Assembly: GCF_932526225.1 (NCBI RefSeq)
Contig: NC_064037.1
Location: 5,166,703 to 5,230,702 of the forward strand
Length of the DNA stretch: 64,000 nt
Source: Nematostella vectensis
Taxonomy: Eukaryota > Cnidaria > Anthozoa > Actiniaria > Edwardsiidae
Reading direction: 5' to 3'
Shown piece by piece: positions 60,172 to 64,000 of this stretch. The notes under the pieces were generated by a model, which saw nothing but the letters and a program-made list of their open reading frames with translations, had not been told where the DNA came from and did not search any database. Every line of letters starts with the position of its first letter. Position 1 is the stretch's first letter. A program made the translations under genes and the position numbers.

Positions 60172-62890
60172 TTTCTCAGTAAACCAGCCAATGAAAGAAA
60201 GCTACCGACGACAAAAAAACATTTACCTACGCAATTATAATTAAAAATACAAAATTATTGTAACAATTATTTTTCGTTTCTTTTATCATTGAAAGAAGGG
60301 TGGCCGTTTTAATAGCACTTTATAATCCCCAGCAGAGAATATTTCTTATAATATTTGGATTGTTATTATGCCTGCATTAAATGCGTTTGTTATGGTAAAT
60401 CCTAAGGTTTTAATAAGCTTTTGGACTTTGCTGCTAGGTTCCAATTCATGCGGGACATAAGGTAGATTACTCTTTAAAGATATGGGGATTAGTTGACCTT
60501 GGACAGACAAAGAAAAGGCATGGGAATGGTCAATCTGCAATCTTTTGAAATTCAAAGAACTCAGTTTTTGAAAGTCGAGGAGTTATTTGACTTGATGAAA
60601 GGACCGCTTAAAATACTGTCAAAAGTCTCTAAATAAGCGAAATAAGACAAGTAATCCAATAAAAGTAAATAACCTCAATATAACGGGCACCCTTGGAACT
60701 TAAATGAAGATGTCTGGCGGAAAACAGCCGAGTGAACCTATGGATATTGGACAACCCAATATTAAGTTTTTTTATGATTGACAATCTAAAAGAAAATAAT
60801 TTTGTTTGATGTATTACAAACAAGCAAACAGTCCATGTAATAATGAAGTTTGTAAACTTGGATAATAAAAAAGATACACTTATTCACTATATTTATAGTC
60901 ATTAGAGTACTACACAGGGGTGGGTATCCGATGAAAAGTCACTTTGTTTGAAGAAAATAGATGTCTATGTATGGGCAATACTGTCCATGTGCCACTGTCC
61001 ACCTGCTTGAGTCGATGAGTATCGCGATGCGAACTCCATCGCTTGAATGCTACAAGAACGGCATAGTACTAGCCCGAAGATAACGATCTAATATTAGAAC
61101 ACATAATATTTTGATTACATTCAGTACTAGCCTATGTTGATTCCCCCCGTATGTAAACGAAGCTCGAGGCGCGCGGTGCACTAAGTTGCTTAGGATCCTG
61201 TAAGACACGGAATCCGAAAAATATGCAAAATTCCAAATTGAATATGCATTTTGCGGAAATGAATGCCGCTTCGTTTAAATGGATATATTTTCGCTTTATT
61301 GATTGACTATTGGCGCACATGAAGGCGTATTTTCTCGCAATGAACAGCAAAAGGTGTAATTTGTTGAGGTCGGCCTAGATTGCAGTACAGGTTGAGCGTG
61401 TGAAACGCCATGTGTGGCTAAAAAACCACAATATGTATCTGCTTGTCTAATAAAGAAGTCAAGAATAAGATCACGTAAAGCATGCATTTACATCAGTTCA
61501 TTAAAGGGAGTATTAACTGAGACACTTTGAATAAACTATATTGTTATTCAAATATCATATTTCAATCATGGCTCGCTACTTGAAAGCTCTATTGCAAATA
61601 GATCGCGGTATTTGTTTATTTATATACAACATGCGAAACAATATCGTTTAGAATATTCAAAGGAATAAGAAAATTGTTACCATTGCGAGCTAGGACGAGC
61701 TACGGTAAACATCCCTCCCCCCCTACCATACACTCAAAATCCTGGCTACAGTACGATGACCAGTTCCGTATCACTTCATATTAAAATTGCTCTATCTTTT
61801 TTGCGGAGGGCCCAATGCTCATGATTTTTTCTAAGACGACTACAAATTTACTTATGCATATAATATGCACAGAAAAGACTACACATTTTCAAATTTTATT
61901 GATTTATATGGTATTTCTGTTTGCAAATAGCGGGAGTAGTTCCGTAGCACTAAAAAATTCTATGTCGTCTGGTACGAGTTTTTTTCCTATTTGAGAATCA
62001 ATAAAAACATATTTACTGAATAACATATCACATCCCTTCCTTTTTGCTCTTAATTAATGTATAAAAATGATTCAAACCAACAATCGTCAATGGGCTTTCG
62101 CTCGCGTGTCGCTAACAAATCCATATTGCAAGAAACAAAACGGTCTGATAGAATTCTTCAAAATAAATGCCACAACCAACACAAATAATGAAACGGCAAA
62201 ACACAAAAATGTAGATTATAAGGTGAGCTTAGAATTGGGTGATTTATTTTGATAATATTCGTGCACGAGAGCTCAACACCGTTTTTATTTACATGAACAA
62301 AAATGTAAATGCTACGCCTTGTTGTGGTTGTTCTTTTTAAACAATTCTTAAAAGAGTTCTGCAATAACAATCCCATATCCCCTTGTAAGTTAGCCAGCTA
62401 ATGATTTAACTATGGTTAATTCCGGCCGTTTTATTAGTTAATCATCCTAGCATATTGATACATCAATCACAGTTTCAGTAATTATTTTAATATAGTATAG
62501 TATTTTATCGAGCGCTAACTAATATCAAGGAGGATGAAGTTCTTTATTCACCCGAATGACATAAATAAAAGGCCCACATAAAAAAAAAATCAAAGGGCTC
62601 TGTGAGCCAACTCGTGAATGCAAATTTGTTTTTCCAGTTATTTTCTTGTATGCATAAAAGATATACAGGGTGAATTTTGAACAAAGATGAACACATCCAA
62701 GATGCTGAGAGCAAAGTAAAGCGACACAGAAAGCTCTGCGCACGAGGGTACTATACCACCGAGGCATTGCCGAAGTAGCCCCTGAGTAAAATTAGGTTTT
62801 ATCCAAATTGGTATCTCACCGTTCGAACTGCTTTTGCTAGCATCTCAAATTTCGCCCTATTTTTTCCGGAAGCTACAGCTACAGTCATAC
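60172..62890. other. Intergenic region downstream of the window's last gene
   Basis: No supported exon. It contains a truncated hAT-like copy (60915-61020) and a stretch at 62525-62770 that, read on the minus strand, ends like a transcript (GTGAATAAAGAACTTCATCC). This could be an LTR or a 3' end, but no confirming features were found. Confidence 0.4.
60915..61020. mobile_element. Truncated copy of the hAT-like element of 21903-22126
   Basis: CAGGGGTGGGTATCC start, then GAAAAGTCACTTTGTTTGAA and CCATGTGCC...CCTGCTTGA, which are the inverse of segments in the SLC7 intron 4 element. The other terminus is missing. Confidence 0.6.
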
Positions 62891-63028
62891 AATGTATTTT
62901 AATATTTTAATGTATTTTAATATTTTAATGTATTTTAATATTTTAATGTATTTTAATATTTTAATGTATTTTAATATTTTAATGTATTTTAATATTTTAA
63001 TGTATTTTAATATTTTAATGTATTTTAA
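62891..63028. repeat. 18-bp AT minisatellite
   Basis: Seven to eight perfect copies of AATGTATTTTAATATTTT. Confidence 0.96.
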
Positions 63029-64000
63029 GCATGTCAACATTCTGGAAAGGCGCAAAATCGTTAGTCGATGAATAAGCGTGTTTGAACGAGTTTTGTTTGA
63101 TATTTAGTACTTAACTTAGTACTTAACTCTTTTAGCACGAAATCGCTCTTTCAGCACCAATTCAAACAAATAACGCGAAAACCCAGAGACGCGAATCTTC
63201 AAGTACTAAAACGAGGAGAATTAAAAGCTTTGCTAGCATTTTACTTGTTTTGTTTGCAAACTAACAAGAAGAAGATCGATTGACGTCAGTGACGGAGGCG
63301 CAAGAGCACGCTCAACCCACATCGAAGACTTTTCTGAAAAAACTAGCTTATATATACTTTACGGCTATAACATGTGATGACCGTAGCGGTCACAAGTCGA
63401 TGACAAGGTTCTTCATAGTACTAAGCTTTTAACCGGAAGCTGGCCACCGGAAGTAGCGATACGGAAGTATGCCCACGACCTCCGGGAAGCACGAAAAACT
63501 AAAAGCAATCAAAAAAATCGGATCAAGCCAGGAAAAAAACCCAAGACATTCTTTCTTCTAAGCTGACTCGTTCCCAGTCGTAACGCAAGTTTTTTGGAAG
63601 GAAGATTTCGAAGGCGCGTAAAGGCTAAAGGGAAGGGAGCAAGTAACGTCTTTCCTTTCTCTTTCCTCTTCCCTTGAGGCTTTGCGACGTCTCCGAAAAC
63701 CATGTGAGACGACTGGGGACGAGTCAGTCTTCTAAGTATCGTATAAAAATTAGGACATTTCATCTGTCTGACTTTCGTGACTTTTGTGCCGTAAACGCAC
63801 AACAATTATGAAAATGGCTTCGGAATAACGATACTTTCTTAACTGATAATATACATGAAAAAAAATTATCAATTCTGATTGGCTAAGAGCAGTGCAATTT
63901 ATAGGAAATACAGTGCAAAAAAATAGGAAATACAGTGCAAAAAATAGGAAATTCAGTGCAGAAAAAAGGAAACACTTTTTCGTGGGGAAAGGAACACCCC
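63029..64000. other. Intergenic to window end, with a short tandem repeat
   Basis: No supported exon. 63898-63975 has about four copies of ATAGGAAATACAGTGCAAAA and may be the edge of an element continuing past the window. Confidence 0.5.

Noticed and set aside
62525..62770. Solo LTR of a retrotransposon
   Set aside because: A transcript-like end on the minus strand is visible, but no TG...CA borders, target duplication or primer-binding site was found.

Overview
The window is eukaryotic, animal nuclear DNA, most likely from an anthozoan cnidarian such as a sea anemone of the Nematostella type. This is an inference from four things: compact multi-exon genes with GT-AG introns, a secreted protein joining a ShK-type and a CAP domain, CR1/L2-like retrotransposon pieces, and very dense short inverted-repeat elements and minisatellites. 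No bacterial-style operons or phage genes are present.

Layout. 1661-9570 (+): a MAK/CILK1-type ciliary kinase, 11 coding exons, 536 aa. 13019-13846 (+): a single-coding-exon protein of unknown function. About 14470-16014 (+): a 5'-truncated non-LTR reverse transcriptase, followed at once by an inverted-repeat element. 17283-26750 (+): an SLC7-type amino acid transporter light chain, 10 exons, 502 aa, with minisatellites in several introns. 28285-36440 (-): a SWAP70/DEF6-like PH and coiled-coil protein, 6 exons, about 802 aa. 39661-45835 (-): an aspartate dehydrogenase domain protein (ASPDH), 8 exons, 286 aa, with a decayed LINE in intron 4. 45986-53468 (+): DRC2/CCDC65 of the ciliary nexin-dynein regulatory complex, 14 exons, 498 aa, head-to-head with ASPDH. 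53945-60071 (-): a secreted ShK + proline-rich + CAP protein, 6 exons, 241 aa, converging on DRC2. The rest is intergenic DNA with transposon remnants. All exon models were joined by hand from splice sites and reading phase, and every model closes in frame.

The genes do not form one pathway. Two of them (MAK and DRC2) are ciliary, and both have RFX X-box-like sites upstream.

The most unusual feature is a recurrent architecture: minisatellites whose repeat unit spans an exon-intron junction. In DRC2 the end of exon 12 plus its 5' splice site is repeated about 29 times in a 36-bp unit. That unit keeps the reading frame and stays open, so splicing at almost any copy would add multiples of 12 residues. 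The end of DRC2 exon 10 plus donor recurs 14 times at exactly 64-bp spacing. ASPDH exons 5 and 6 and the 3' splice site of SLC7 exon 7 show the same arrangement. A second theme is inverted-repeat transposons whose interior is tandem repeats resembling their own ends. Two of these have perfect 9-bp target duplications. A third is a family with TTAA ends, and one copy of it is interrupted by a LINE that carries a 2A-like motif.
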